Assembly: GCA_016214985.1 (NCBI GenBank)
Contig: JACRMM010000048.1
Span: 1 to 64,000, forward strand
Length of the DNA stretch: 64,000 nt
From: Deltaproteobacteria bacterium
GTDB taxonomy: Bacteria > Desulfobacterota > Deferrisomatia > Deferrisomatales > JACRMM01
Direction of reading: 5' to 3'
Shown piece after piece: positions 17,607 through 25,395 of this stretch. Positions within the stretch are counted from its first letter, which is position 1; every line of letters begins with the position of its first letter. Made by a program: the position numbers and the translations under genes. A model generated the notes under the pieces. That model was not told the DNA's origin. It worked only from the letters and a program-made list of their open reading frames with translations, and made no database searches.

Positions 17607-18263
17607 CTATCCCGCGCCCTGCCGGGCAAAGAGTCTGGTTTGCAGCCTCGGCATTGCGCTCCATACAAAACCTCTCAGCTGCTCCTCTGTCGCCTTTTCA
17701 TCCGCCCCGAGCCGGGTCGACACACGAACGAACGCGTTCCGCCCGCGGGTGCGGTCTCCGGTGAGCAGCGTGTTCTTCAGCATGTCGAGCTTCAGGAGGA
17801 AGAGGTCCGCCAGGATGCGGTCCGGCGACTGATACCAGAAGTATACGACCTCCCGCTCCTGCGCCTTGCCCACCACCATCCGATTCACCATCACGGAACT
17901 GTCGCCGCTCTGGAGCTCTTCTTTGTCCTTCCCCTCCAGAACCCACCCCTGCCCCGTGAAACAGACCTGAGGAGCGTGGGACATCTTGGCCTTCTGGAGG
18001 GTGTCATAGTAGCCCACGTAAAGGACCACCTGCTCCCCTCTGGCGTTGCGAAACTCCTTGAACACGCTCGCATCCGCCTCAAGTTGGTCAAGAATGCCGG
18101 TGCGGTCCGTGATGTCTATGTCGCTCCAGCCCTCGAGGTGGAGATCGGTGATGATTCGGGTTCCGTCGTAGGGCATCGCCGACGAACTTCCGAGCCACGC
18201 GATGGCCAGAGCCTGCGCATAGAGCAGACATCCGAGCATCAGGGCCTTCTTGGCGATACCCAT
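17607..18263 (-). CDS. epsI: EpsI, exosortase-associated protein
   Basis: A 218-residue protein with one N-terminal membrane helix ('ALMLGCLLYAQALAIAWLG') and a periplasmic domain of the EpsI type. The family landmarks are 'VVLYVGYYDT', 'HAPQVCFTGQGW' (the C-x-x-G-x-GW motif), 'VMVNRMVV' and 'VYFWYQS'. EpsI is found next to or fused with exosortases and is thought to help exopolysaccharide assembly or sorting; its biochemistry is not settled. The start at 18263 overlaps the exosortase 3' end by 25 bases in another frame, as is common for this pair. Confidence 0.85.
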   Translation of the reverse strand: MGIAKKALMLGCLLYAQALAIAWLGSSSAMPYDGTRIITDLHLEGWSDIDITDRTGILDQLEADASVFKEFRNARGEQVVLYVGYYDTLQKAKMSHAPQVCFTGQGWVLEGKDKEELQSGDSSVMVNRMVVGKAQEREVVYFWYQSPDRILADLFLLKLDMLKNTLLTGDRTRGRNAFVRVSTRLGADEKATEEQLRGFVWSAMPRLQTRLFARQGAG

Positions 18264-19102
18264 GAGATCCCCTTCGCAATCAGAGTCAGCATTCCAACGT
18301 TGGCGAGAAAGATGACAATGCCGAGTACGTTGTGTGCAGTCCCCTCCAGGACGGACGTGTAACTGAATTGACTCGCCAACGCCAACACCAATACTCTCAG
18401 GATATTCGTGAGTACGGCGATCGGAAGCGAACTCCCCAGCAGAAACAGTCTTCCGGAAGGCCGGGTCAACGTCATGAGACCAAAAGCATATGCAAGCACA
18501 GTGACCGTTATCAGGGAACGAAGACCGCTGCATGCGCTGACCACTTGGAGGGTCGACTGGGCGAGGTGTAGAATGTTGCCCTCCCGAAGAACAGGAATCC
18601 CACCTACATGCAGTATCTCGGCGACTGACCGTGTCACCAGTAGTTGCAGAGGCATGGTGATCTGGGCATAAAGACCCGACGGTATTGGGACAAGGAAGAT
18701 CAGGAGGAAGAGTTCCCAACCGTATCGGCGGAGCGCTCCAGCGCCGAAAAGAAACCCAGCTGTCCCCCACACGGCCACCACGCATGCCACGTTGGAGAGG
18801 GTTCGAAACCCTGAGAGGATGCCCACGAGTGCCGCTGTGGAGCACAAAAGCACAAGAGCCAGGCCCAGGGCACCACCGCCTCCAGGTAGGAAGCCCCCCT
18901 CGTCTCGGCTTCGCTTCCACACCAGATACGCGACGACGGGACCGATCAGGAGACCGTGGGAGTAGTCGTCGTCTCCCGTCCACTGACGGACCAGTTCGGT
19001 GAGCACGGGCCAGTAGGCCGCGAGGAAGCCGCCGGCCATGAACGCCAGGGCGAGCGCCAGCACCGGGCTGGGGCGAGGGCGGGCGGAGGTCAGCGTGGGC
19101 AT
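18239..19102 (-). CDS. xrt: Exosortase (membrane transpeptidase of the PEP-CTERM type)
   Basis: A 287-residue polytopic membrane protein with about eight helices. All proposed catalytic residues are present: Cys191 in 'VVSACSGLRSL', Arg236 in 'TNILRVL' and His257 in 'GTAHNVLG'. The early 'WTGDDDYSHG' and the 'LVPIPSGLYAQITMPLQL' loop are also family signatures. Exosortases cleave and anchor proteins with C-terminal PEP-type signals. No such cargo was seen in this window. The ATG at 19102 follows GGAAGGA; further upstream codons are heptamer repeat translated in frame. The surrounding genes are those of the exosortase A system. Confidence 0.92.
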   Translation of the reverse strand: MPTLTSARPRPSPVLALALAFMAGGFLAAYWPVLTELVRQWTGDDDYSHGLLIGPVVAYLVWKRSRDEGGFLPGGGGALGLALVLLCSTAALVGILSGFRTLSNVACVVAVWGTAGFLFGAGALRRYGWELFLLIFLVPIPSGLYAQITMPLQLLVTRSVAEILHVGGIPVLREGNILHLAQSTLQVVSACSGLRSLITVTVLAYAFGLMTLTRPSGRLFLLGSSLPIAVLTNILRVLVLALASQFSYTSVLEGTAHNVLGIVIFLANVGMLTLIAKGISWVSPRRP

Positions 19103-19108
19103 CGGGTC

Positions 19109-19140
19109 CTTCCGAGTTCCGAGTTCCGAGTTCAAGGTTC
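19109..19140 (-). repeat. Heptamer array upstream of the exosortase gene
   Basis: Plus-strand units of GTTCCGA (CCGAGTTCCGAGTTCCGAG) repeat about three times between the PP-loop enzyme stop and the exosortase start. It is a solo array with no inverted partner nearby. Confidence 0.8.
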
Positions 19141-19153
19141 ATTCGGTTGACGG

Positions 19154-20206
19154 TCAAGAGCCAGGCTTCTCTGGGGCGTGTGCCGCCACTCTCGAGTCCT
19201 CCGGCACAAGCCGTTGCCTCGCGTACTGCACCATGTCCGGATTCTCGGGGGTCGAGACCTTCTCCCGGCCCTCCTCGCGCGTCATCACTCCCACCCTGAC
19301 CATGTTCGCGATCTCCCAGGCGTAGGGGTGGAAGTCGTAGCGGTCCTTGTGAACCTGATTGGCGAAGGCGTTCAAGAGGCAGTTGGTGGAGTTGGGGTCC
19401 GTGTCGTCGGGTTTCTCCCAGCCGAGCTCCCGGTTTCGCGCGATCACACGGTCTTCATTGTAGTCGAGGAAGGCGAGCGGATGCACGTTCCACGGGAAGC
19501 GTTCCGCCATGCCGAACTGCTCTTCGGTCACGAAATAGGGAGTCACGGCGTCGCCCGCGATCGCGTGAAGAGGCTCGTAGATCGCCTTCTGCGTCGCACG
19601 CGCCATGGCCGGGTTGGTCTTCATCACCGAGGACTGGACCGGCGCCTGACCCGGGGACCAGCCGAATCCGACAAACGGGATCTGCTTCTCGATCGCAGTC
19701 CGGAGGACCACGGCCTTCACGAGGCCGATGCAGCTCGTGCAGATGGTGCTCGCCCGCTCGAGGGTCTTTGGGGAATAGAGCTCCCGCTGTGACGCTTCGC
19801 GAAAGATCTTTCTCAACATGTTGGCGGCGGGGCGGATGATCATGTGATCGGCGCCGAGTTTGCCGCACACCCTCTGCATGTTCACAAAGGACTGGGGAGA
19901 CACGAACGTGTTGTCGAAGGTCAGGGCGAGCACGCGAAGACCGTATCGGTTGACGAACACGTCGAGCGTGTAGGTGCTGTCCTTGCCCCCGCTGTAGGCC
20001 ATGAGGACGTCGTAGGACAAAGGCCTGCGGTGGGTCGCCAGCAGGTCGACGAACTTCTTCTCGTACTCGGCCTTCTGCCCCGCGAGAACCGCGTCTCCCT
20101 TGTAGGAGCGGCAGAAGTTGCACGTGCCGGCATCATCGAAGGAGATGCCGGGGAAGGTGGATGGAAGGACGCAGCGGGTGCAGAGAGTCATGGTGGGCCT
20201 GTTCAT
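19154..20206 (-). CDS. PP-loop ATP-pyrophosphatase, N-acetyl-sugar amidotransferase-like
   Basis: A 350-residue enzyme with an N-terminal zinc-type Cys cluster (C9, C12, C29, C32 in 'LCTRCVLP' and 'GTCNFC') and a PP-loop SGGKDS at residues 72-77, followed by a 'CTSC' pair near residue 155. This architecture matches the WbpG/PseA-like group that adenylates a substrate carbonyl and transfers an amine or similar group to an acetamido sugar. In this locus it sits beside an asparagine-synthetase-like amidotransferase, an acyl carrier protein and an AMP ligase, so a decorated amide-bearing sugar or small molecule is plausible. Substrate unknown. An ATG at 20191 is an alternative start. Confidence 0.75.
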   Translation of the reverse strand: MNRPTMTLCTRCVLPSTFPGISFDDAGTCNFCRSYKGDAVLAGQKAEYEKKFVDLLATHRRPLSYDVLMAYSGGKDSTYTLDVFVNRYGLRVLALTFDNTFVSPQSFVNMQRVCGKLGADHMIIRPAANMLRKIFREASQRELYSPKTLERASTICTSCIGLVKAVVLRTAIEKQIPFVGFGWSPGQAPVQSSVMKTNPAMARATQKAIYEPLHAIAGDAVTPYFVTEEQFGMAERFPWNVHPLAFLDYNEDRVIARNRELGWEKPDDTDPNSTNCLLNAFANQVHKDRYDFHPYAWEIANMVRVGVMTREEGREKVSTPENPDMVQYARQRLVPEDSRVAAHAPEKPGS

Positions 20207-20211
20207 GGCGA

Positions 20212-20287
20212 GAGTTCAGGTGAGTTCCCAGTTCCCAGTTCCCAGTTCAGGTTCCGAGTTCCGAGTTGCAGGTTTGCAGTTCCGGGT
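20212..20287 (-). repeat. Heptamer array between the PP-loop enzyme and the AMP ligase
   Basis: Units of GTTCCCA (three in a row) followed by GTTCCGA and GTTTGCA variants on the plus strand. It reaches the stop codon of the AMP ligase (20287). Solo array, same orientation throughout. Confidence 0.85.
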
Positions 20288-21858
20288 CACTTCAGATCGA
20301 CTTTCCGGATCTTGCCCGTATCGGTCTTCGGAAGCTCGTCCAGGAACTCGATCACCTGCGGAACCTTGTAGGCCGGGAGCTCTTTGCGGCAGTGCCGGAG
20401 GAGCTCCTTTTCGCCGCAGGAGGCGGCTACCTTGAGAACGACGCAGGCCTTGATCGCCTCTCCGAGGATGTCGTGGGGCACCCCGAGCACCGCGGCCTCG
20501 TGGACCGCGGGGTGCTCGAGGAGGACGTCTTCGATCTCCTTGGGCCCGACCCGGTGGGCCCCGCTCTTGATCAGCTCGCTCTTGCGGCTGACGATGTAGA
20601 GGTACCCCTCCTCGTCGACCGTCGCGAGGTCGCCGGTGCGCAGGCCCTCGGGCCCCAGGACCTCGGCGGTCGCCCCGGGCTGCCCCCAGTAGCCGGCCAT
20701 GAGGTTGGGGCCCCGGGCCACGATCTCCCCGACCTCGCCCACGCCCGCCGGCTCGCCCGAGGCCTTGAGGACACTGAGCGTGACGCCGGGGATCGCCTTG
20801 CCGATGGAGCCGGCCTTGCGCAGCAGATCCCCGGGGTCGAGATACGACAGGCGCGCCGACGCCTCGGTCTGTCCGTACATGATGTAGATCGCCGTGCCGG
20901 GCAGGACTTCGCGGACCTCTCGGGCCAGGCTCGGGGCCATGGCGCCGCCGGCCTGGGTCGCGTACCGCAGATCCGGGAAGCGGTAGTTGCGGATCGCCGA
21001 GCGGTGGAGCAGCAGGGCGTAGGTGGAGGGCACCCCCGAGAAGCCCGTAACGCGCTCCGCCTGCATCTGGTCCAGGACGACGTTGGGGTAGAGGAAGCTC
21101 TGGTTGACCACCAGAGTGCCCCCCACGGCCATGTGGGTGAGGAGCACGGAGTTCCCGTAGGAGTAGAAGAACGGGAGCACCGCCATGACCCGGTCCCGCT
21201 CCGTGAGCCGAAGATACTCCACGATGGAGGCCGTGTTGGCCACCAGATTCGAGTGGCGGAGCATGACACCCTTGGGCTCGCCGGTGGTTCCCGAGGTGTA
21301 GATGATCTGCGCGAGGTCTTCCGGGTTCCAGGTTCGGAGTTCCGAGTTCCGAGTTCCGAGTTCCGAATCAGGACATGGAACACGGAACCTGGAGTTGGGA
21401 ACAAGTTTCTCTCGGAGCACCTCTTCCAGGCTTGCGACGAACGCCGGTGCTCCCTCCAACCCGGATGTCCCTCCCGCCACGGCAAGGCGGCGGAGCGCGG
21501 GGGTTGTGGAGAGGATCGGCCCGACGTATTTCCAGAGTTTCCGGTGGGTGAACAGGCGTGAGACGCCGCAATCGTTCAGGATTCCGCCGAGGGTCCGCGC
21601 CGAGGTCTGGGTGTTCAGCGCGACGACGACTCCGCCGCTCAGGAGTGCCCCAAAATAGCAGGAAACATAATCCACCGGATCGTCGAGCAAGATACCTACG
21701 CGGTCACCCGGCTGGAGCCCGGCGGCGGCGAGCCAGCCCGCCACACCGCGCGCGGCGTCGGCGAGTTCCCGGTAGGTGATCCTCCGCCCGGCGGCGACGA
21801 TCGCCTCCTTATCGGGACACCGCCCGGCGGAACGCAGAAGGAAGTCGCAAACCATCAT
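20287..21858 (-). CDS. AMP-dependent acyl ligase (exosortase-A associated), with an in-frame repeat insertion
   Basis: A 523-residue ANL-superfamily enzyme that should activate a carboxylic acid as acyl-AMP and load it onto the adjacent carrier protein. It has 'YTSGTTGEPKG' (A3, residues 187-197), 'YGQTEAS' (A5), 'LRTGDLATVDEEGYLYIVSR' (A7/A8) and 'TDTGKIRK' with the catalytic Lys near residue 516. Residues about 152-178 (VPNSRFRVPCPDSELGTR and following) are the in-frame translation of a palindromic heptamer array placed just before the A3 loop. Homologues usually lack such an extension there. The start at 21858 or the next Met is supported by similarity at 'FLLRSAGRCPDKEAI'. Confidence 0.88.
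   Translation of the reverse strand: MMVCDFLLRSAGRCPDKEAIVAAGRRITYRELADAARGVAGWLAAAGLQPGDRVGILLDDPVDYVSCYFGALLSGGVVVALNTQTSARTLGGILNDCGVSRLFTHRKLWKYVGPILSTTPALRRLAVAGGTSGLEGAPAFVASLEEVLREKLVPNSRFRVPCPDSELGTRNSELRTWNPEDLAQIIYTSGTTGEPKGVMLRHSNLVANTASIVEYLRLTERDRVMAVLPFFYSYGNSVLLTHMAVGGTLVVNQSFLYPNVVLDQMQAERVTGFSGVPSTYALLLHRSAIRNYRFPDLRYATQAGGAMAPSLAREVREVLPGTAIYIMYGQTEASARLSYLDPGDLLRKAGSIGKAIPGVTLSVLKASGEPAGVGEVGEIVARGPNLMAGYWGQPGATAEVLGPEGLRTGDLATVDEEGYLYIVSRKSELIKSGAHRVGPKEIEDVLLEHPAVHEAAVLGVPHDILGEAIKACVVLKVAASCGEKELLRHCRKELPAYKVPQVIEFLDELPKTDTGKIRKVDLK
21323..21402 (-). repeat. Palindromic heptamer pair inside the AMP ligase reading frame
   Basis: Left arm 21323-21365 is GTTCC-type (GAGTTCCGAGTTCCGAG); right arm 21377-21402 is GGAAC-type. 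TCCAGGTTC in the left arm and GAACCTGGA in the right arm are perfect complements, so the RNA can form a hairpin with a loop of about eleven bases plus slack. No stop codon is introduced into the ligase frame. Confidence 0.85.
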
Positions 21859-21868
21859 GGTCCGTTTC

Positions 21869-22114
21869 TCAGCCCGTCTTTCGCCCGACGAAGCTCGCCA
21901 GGCGGTTCACGCTATCGAGATTCTCGGGGACCAATTCCTCGTCGTCAACACGGAAGCCGAAGGTCTCCTCGATCCAGCCCACCAATTCCAGGACGCCCGT
22001 GGAGTCGATGATGCCCTTCTCCAGGAAGGAATCGTCATCATTTAGAGCGCTCTCGTCGGCGTCGAAGAGGAAGCTGTCGAAGATGAATTTCCGAACTTGA
22101 GAGATGATGTCCAT
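21869..22114 (-). CDS. Acyl carrier protein
   Basis: An 81-residue acidic, four-helix carrier protein. The phosphopantetheine site is Ser38 in 'GIIDSTGVLEL', with the usual D-S pair, and the third helix holds 'VDDEELVPENLDSVNRLASF'. The ATG at 22114 gives the normal ACP length; a longer frame upstream only adds translated repeat sequence. It lies ten bases before the AMP ligase, which presumably charges it, and after an asparagine-synthetase-like gene. This trio is standard in exosortase-A exopolysaccharide loci. The acyl group carried is unknown. Confidence 0.9.
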   Translation of the reverse strand: MDIISQVRKFIFDSFLFDADESALNDDDSFLEKGIIDSTGVLELVGWIEETFGFRVDDEELVPENLDSVNRLASFVGRKTG

Positions 22115-22130
22115 GCGGTCTCCATGTCGC

Positions 22131-22265
22131 GAGTTCCAAGTTCGAAGTTCCGAGATCCGAGTCAATATCGTTCGATCTGGTCACAAGATCTCTTGCTGTC
22201 GATCAACATCGAACGTCGAACCTCGAACTTCGAACGCGTCAGCGAATCAACATCGAACCTCGAAC
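22131..22265 (-). repeat. Palindromic heptamer pair at the 3' end of the amidotransferase gene
   Basis: Left arm 22131-22154 (GAGTTCCAAGTTCGAAG) and right arm 22207-22265 (units NTCGAAC, at least six) are inverted relative to each other. The right arm covers the last codons and stop of the asparagine-synthetase-like gene, so its final residues (VRGSMLIR) are repeat-encoded. Confidence 0.8.
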
Positions 22266-24176
22266 AAACTGGTCATAGACAATCTGCGTAGACAGGATTC
22301 CCACGAAGGCCATGTTTTCCATGAAGCCCTGCCTCTGGCCTTTCCTGCACTTGTTGAGCAACTGCGCGACGGCCTGGGGTCTGAAGAGGCCCGCCTCCTC
22401 CAGTAATTCCTTCGAGAGGTAGTGGTTCAGATACTCCGGCGCGTCGTCGCCGAAGAAGCTGAAGATGTCGGGGGCCATGTATGGCTGCTTCTTCCGTCGA
22501 ACGATGGAGGCGGGCAGGAGGTCCTGGACCGCCTTCTTCAGCACGTTCTTCTCGTTGAGCCCCCGCATCCGGAAGCGAGGAGGAACCGTGCAGGCGAACT
22601 CGACGACGCGATGGTCGAGGAACGGGAAACGCCCCTCCACGGAGTGGGCCATCGCCATACGATCGCCCTGGGAGGACAGCAGATACCCCGGCAAGAGGAG
22701 CTTCGTCTCCAGGTATTGGGCTCGAGTAAAGTAATCGGCATTTCGAAGCTTCTCCTCAAGGTTCGCGAGCAGGCGTTCCTCGGGCTGCCCCTGCATCCGA
22801 GCTTCAACCTCGGGGGAGAAGAAGGTGCGCGTGCGGGCAGTCGTCTTCCAGCGCGGACGGTGCGCGTAGAAGGGGTCCGAGTCGACCGGAACCTCTGTGT
22901 CGAAGAAGGCGCGCGCGTAGTCACTCGACTTGGTAGGTGAGAGCGCCAAGTAAGGATACAGACGCCGGAGGAGGAGCGCCCGAAAGGACGATCCCGGCTT
23001 CTTTTGGACGAAGGCCCGGATCTTGGCTTCCTTGAAGAGGTCGTAGCCCCCCAGAATCTCGTCGGAACCCTCGCCGGTGAGCACGACCTTGTACCCGTTG
23101 TCGCGCACGAGGCCCGACAGGAGAAAGAGCGGGGCCGGAGCAGTCCGCAGAATCGGCGTCTCCGCGTGCCAGACTACGTTGGGGAAGGCCTCGGCGATCC
23201 CGCGGTAGGTGCAATGAACCGCGTGGTGGTCGGTCCCCAGGTGGTCCACGACCTGCCCCTGCTCGCGGCTCTCGTCGTAGACGCCGTCCGCAAAGGTCAC
23301 GGAGAAGGTCTTGAGCGGGTTGTCAGTGTAGTGGCGGACCAGGGCGGTAATGGCGGAAGAATCGAGCCCGCCGCTCAGGTAGGCTCCCACGGGCACGTCC
23401 GCCCGAAGCTGCAGGCGGACCGAGTCGATCAGAAGCTCCCGGAGCTCCTCGGCGTAGTCCTGCTCGGTGCGACGGCCGACGGGATGGGCGGCCGCGAGAG
23501 GGACGTCCCAGTACTCTTCCTCGGCGAACCGGCCACCGGCGTCCACCCGCGCCCAATGGCCCGGCGCCAGCTGCCGCACGCCTCGAAAGATCGTGTCGCG
23601 GCCGGCGGGCATCCAGAAGGTGAAGATCTCGCCGAGGACGTCGGGGTCGATTGCGCGGGGGATCCGGGGTTCCGCCGCAAAGATCGCCTTGACCTCCGAC
23701 GCAAAGTAGAATCGCCCGTCGTGGAACGTGTAGAAGAGCGGGCGGATTCCAAGCCGGTCCCGGGCCAGATAGAGGCTGCGGTCCCGGCGATCATACACCG
23801 CGATCGCGAACTGCCCGTTGAGGTCCTCAATGCACCTCTCCCGCTTCTCCTCGTAAAGGTGGACGATCACCTCCGTGTCGGAGTGAGACGAGAAGCGGTG
23901 CCCCCTGGACTCCAGTTCGGCTCGGAGCTCGACATAATTGAAGATCTCGCCGTTGAAGATGACGGCTAGCGTCTTGTCCTCGTTGAAGATCGGCTGCCAA
24001 CCGCCCTCCAGGTCAATGATGCTGAGCCGCGCGTGTGCCAGCCCGACCCCGCCTTCGGCCAGAAAGCCATAGCCGTCCGGACCTCGGTGTCGAAGGGCGC
24101 CCACCATCCGCTGGAGCGTGGTCTTCTCCACCGGGAGACGGTCGGCAATGTTCAGGATTCCCGAGATTCCGCACAT
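22239..24176 (-). CDS. asnB: Asparagine-synthetase-like amidotransferase (exosortase-A associated)
   Basis: A 645-residue glutamine-dependent amidotransferase. The N-terminal Ntn glutaminase domain begins with catalytic Cys2 (MCGISGIL) and has 'RHRGPDGYG' and 'FNGEIFNY'. The C-terminal synthetase domain has the PP-loop 'YLSGGLDSSAI' and 'LTGEGSDEILGGYD'. It should transfer glutamine-derived ammonia to an AMP-activated carboxylate. Given its neighbours (ACP, AMP ligase), the acceptor may be a sugar acid or a carrier-bound acid rather than aspartate. The last ten or so codons run into a TCGAAC heptamer array and have probably been replaced by it. The ATG is fixed by the need for Cys at position 2. 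Confidence 0.9.
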   Translation of the reverse strand: MCGISGILNIADRLPVEKTTLQRMVGALRHRGPDGYGFLAEGGVGLAHARLSIIDLEGGWQPIFNEDKTLAVIFNGEIFNYVELRAELESRGHRFSSHSDTEVIVHLYEEKRERCIEDLNGQFAIAVYDRRDRSLYLARDRLGIRPLFYTFHDGRFYFASEVKAIFAAEPRIPRAIDPDVLGEIFTFWMPAGRDTIFRGVRQLAPGHWARVDAGGRFAEEEYWDVPLAAAHPVGRRTEQDYAEELRELLIDSVRLQLRADVPVGAYLSGGLDSSAITALVRHYTDNPLKTFSVTFADGVYDESREQGQVVDHLGTDHHAVHCTYRGIAEAFPNVVWHAETPILRTAPAPLFLLSGLVRDNGYKVVLTGEGSDEILGGYDLFKEAKIRAFVQKKPGSSFRALLLRRLYPYLALSPTKSSDYARAFFDTEVPVDSDPFYAHRPRWKTTARTRTFFSPEVEARMQGQPEERLLANLEEKLRNADYFTRAQYLETKLLLPGYLLSSQGDRMAMAHSVEGRFPFLDHRVVEFACTVPPRFRMRGLNEKNVLKKAVQDLLPASIVRRKKQPYMAPDIFSFFGDDAPEYLNHYLSKELLEEAGLFRPQAVAQLLNKCRKGQRQGFMENMAFVGILSTQIVYDQFVRGSMLIR

Positions 24177-24185
24177 ATTGGCTCT

Positions 24186-24218
24186 CAGCCTTCAGCAATC
24201 AGCTTTCTGCAATCAAAC
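24186..24218 (-). repeat. Degenerate heptamer array AGCNNTC
   Basis: AGCCTTC, AGCAATC, AGCTTTC and TGCAATC follow one another directly just upstream of the amidotransferase ATG (24176). The constant core and variable middle positions match the NGCNNTC arrays at 37.6 kb and 40.2-40.3 kb. Confidence 0.65.
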
Positions 24219-24282
24219 ACACGATCAAACGCGTGCAGGCAACCCATCCTGAGCCGTCGACCGGCAAGAGGTCCCGGAGCGG

Positions 24283-25395
24283 TCAGAACGAGAAGTCCCT
24301 CAGCAACCGGGCGGGTCGACCCTCGGTCCTCGCCCGAGCGAGATCGCCGGCCTCGCGGCTGGGACGCTCGGGACACGACACGACGTCTCTCATTGAGGCA
24401 AATGCGAACTCTGTCAAGAGCCGGCGCAAGCGCGCCTCGGTCCGGTCCAGGTTCACATAGTGTCGGAATCTGCTCTTCAACCCAGCGCCGCAGATCCTTG
24501 GCTGTTTCGGGTCGATTTCCCAAGGATGCAGGTAGAAGACGAATGGGCGTCGGTCCGTCCGATTGATCCTCCGGAGGCCCCAGCGCGTCAGCCGGTACGG
24601 GAACAGACGGAAGTAGCCACCGCCGGCGATGGGGAAGTTTCTTCCCGCGAGCCGCAAAGTCGTAATGGGTATCTCCAACAACCTAGGCGGCTCGTGGGCG
24701 CTAGGCGGCTGGGCGGCTGGCGCGTTAGGCAGCAGGTCCGGATTGGGCCGCCTCGCCGCCTCGCCGCCTCGCTGCCCAACGTCCCCGCCTTCAGCGGGAA
24801 CCCAATTCCCCCCTTCCAACCTCTCCACGCGGAACGGAAACCTCGGCCAGTCGGGCAGGCCATAGAGGTCGTGGCGGATCGGGAAGACGCTCGAGTCGTA
24901 GACGTAGCCAGCCTCCAGGAGCTCGTCGAACGCCCAGAGAGTCAGGGCCGAGATCGAATAGCTCGGCGCCCGGTAGCCCAGGACCTGCTGCCCGCCGAGG
25001 TCTTCGAGGAGAACCTTCGCTCGGCGAACATCTTCTCGGAACTCCTCGCGCGTCTGGGTGTACACCCGCCGGTGTCCGTACCCGTGGCTCGCGATCTCGT
25101 GGCCCCCGGCCTCGATCTCCTTGACCAGACCGGGGCAACGCTCGGCCACCCAGCCGAGGACGAAGAACGTGGCCGTGACACCCTGCTCTGCGAGCATTGA
25201 GAGGATCTTACGCGTATTGGCTTCAACGCGAAGCTCCCTCCCATCCCAAGTATCCAGCGCCGAAACCGACTCAAACGCAGAAACGTGGAAATAATCTTCG
25301 ACGTCGATGGTAAGGGCGTTGACGATCGCCGGCGGCTGGGTGGTTGGGCGGCTGGGTCGAGACGCCGCTGGGCGGCTCGGCGGTCTGAGGTTCAC
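24283..25395 (-). CDS. Exosortase-A system polysaccharide deacetylase (NodB plus DUF3473-type), with in-frame repeat insertions
   Basis: A 370-residue deacetylase of the XrtA type. Signature segments: 'NALTIDVEDYFHVSAFE', 'TATFFVLGWVAERCP', 'EIASHGYGHRRV' (metal His pair), 'GYRAPSYSI', 'YDSSVFPIRHDLYG' and, after the domain end, 'IPITTLRLAGRNFPIAGGG' and 'FYLHPWEID'. Residues about 204-238 are a translated GC-rich repeat pair interrupting the normal link before 'LLEIPITT'. The N-terminal 23 or so residues (VNLRPPSRPAASRPSRP) are also repeat. The start is GTG at 25395, overlapping the four-helix-bundle B stop (GTGA). Homologues begin directly at 'NALTIDVEDYF'. Catalytic motifs are intact, so it may still work. 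Confidence 0.85.
   Translation of the reverse strand: MNLRPPSRPAASRPSRPTTQPPAIVNALTIDVEDYFHVSAFESVSALDTWDGRELRVEANTRKILSMLAEQGVTATFFVLGWVAERCPGLVKEIEAGGHEIASHGYGHRRVYTQTREEFREDVRRAKVLLEDLGGQQVLGYRAPSYSISALTLWAFDELLEAGYVYDSSVFPIRHDLYGLPDWPRFPFRVERLEGGNWVPAEGGDVGQRGGEAARRPNPDLLPNAPAAQPPSAHEPPRLLEIPITTLRLAGRNFPIAGGGYFRLFPYRLTRWGLRRINRTDRRPFVFYLHPWEIDPKQPRICGAGLKSRFRHYVNLDRTEARLRRLLTEFAFASMRDVVSCPERPSREAGDLARARTEGRPARLLRDFSF
24683..24783 (-). repeat. Palindromic octamer pair inside the deacetylase reading frame
   Basis: Left arm (about 24683-24722) carries AGGCGGCT/GGGCGGCT units; right arm (about 24747-24778) carries GCCGCCTC units. The arms are roughly complementary and the whole is translated without a stop as an Ala/Pro/Gly/Arg-rich insertion. 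Confidence 0.8.
25329..25387 (-). repeat. Octamer array, 3' side of four-helix-bundle cassette B
   Basis: Plus-strand GGCGGCTG/GGTGGTTG-type units, running into the deacetylase N-terminal codons on the minus strand. The opposite side of the cassette (25811-25836) holds the reverse-complement unit. Confidence 0.85.
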
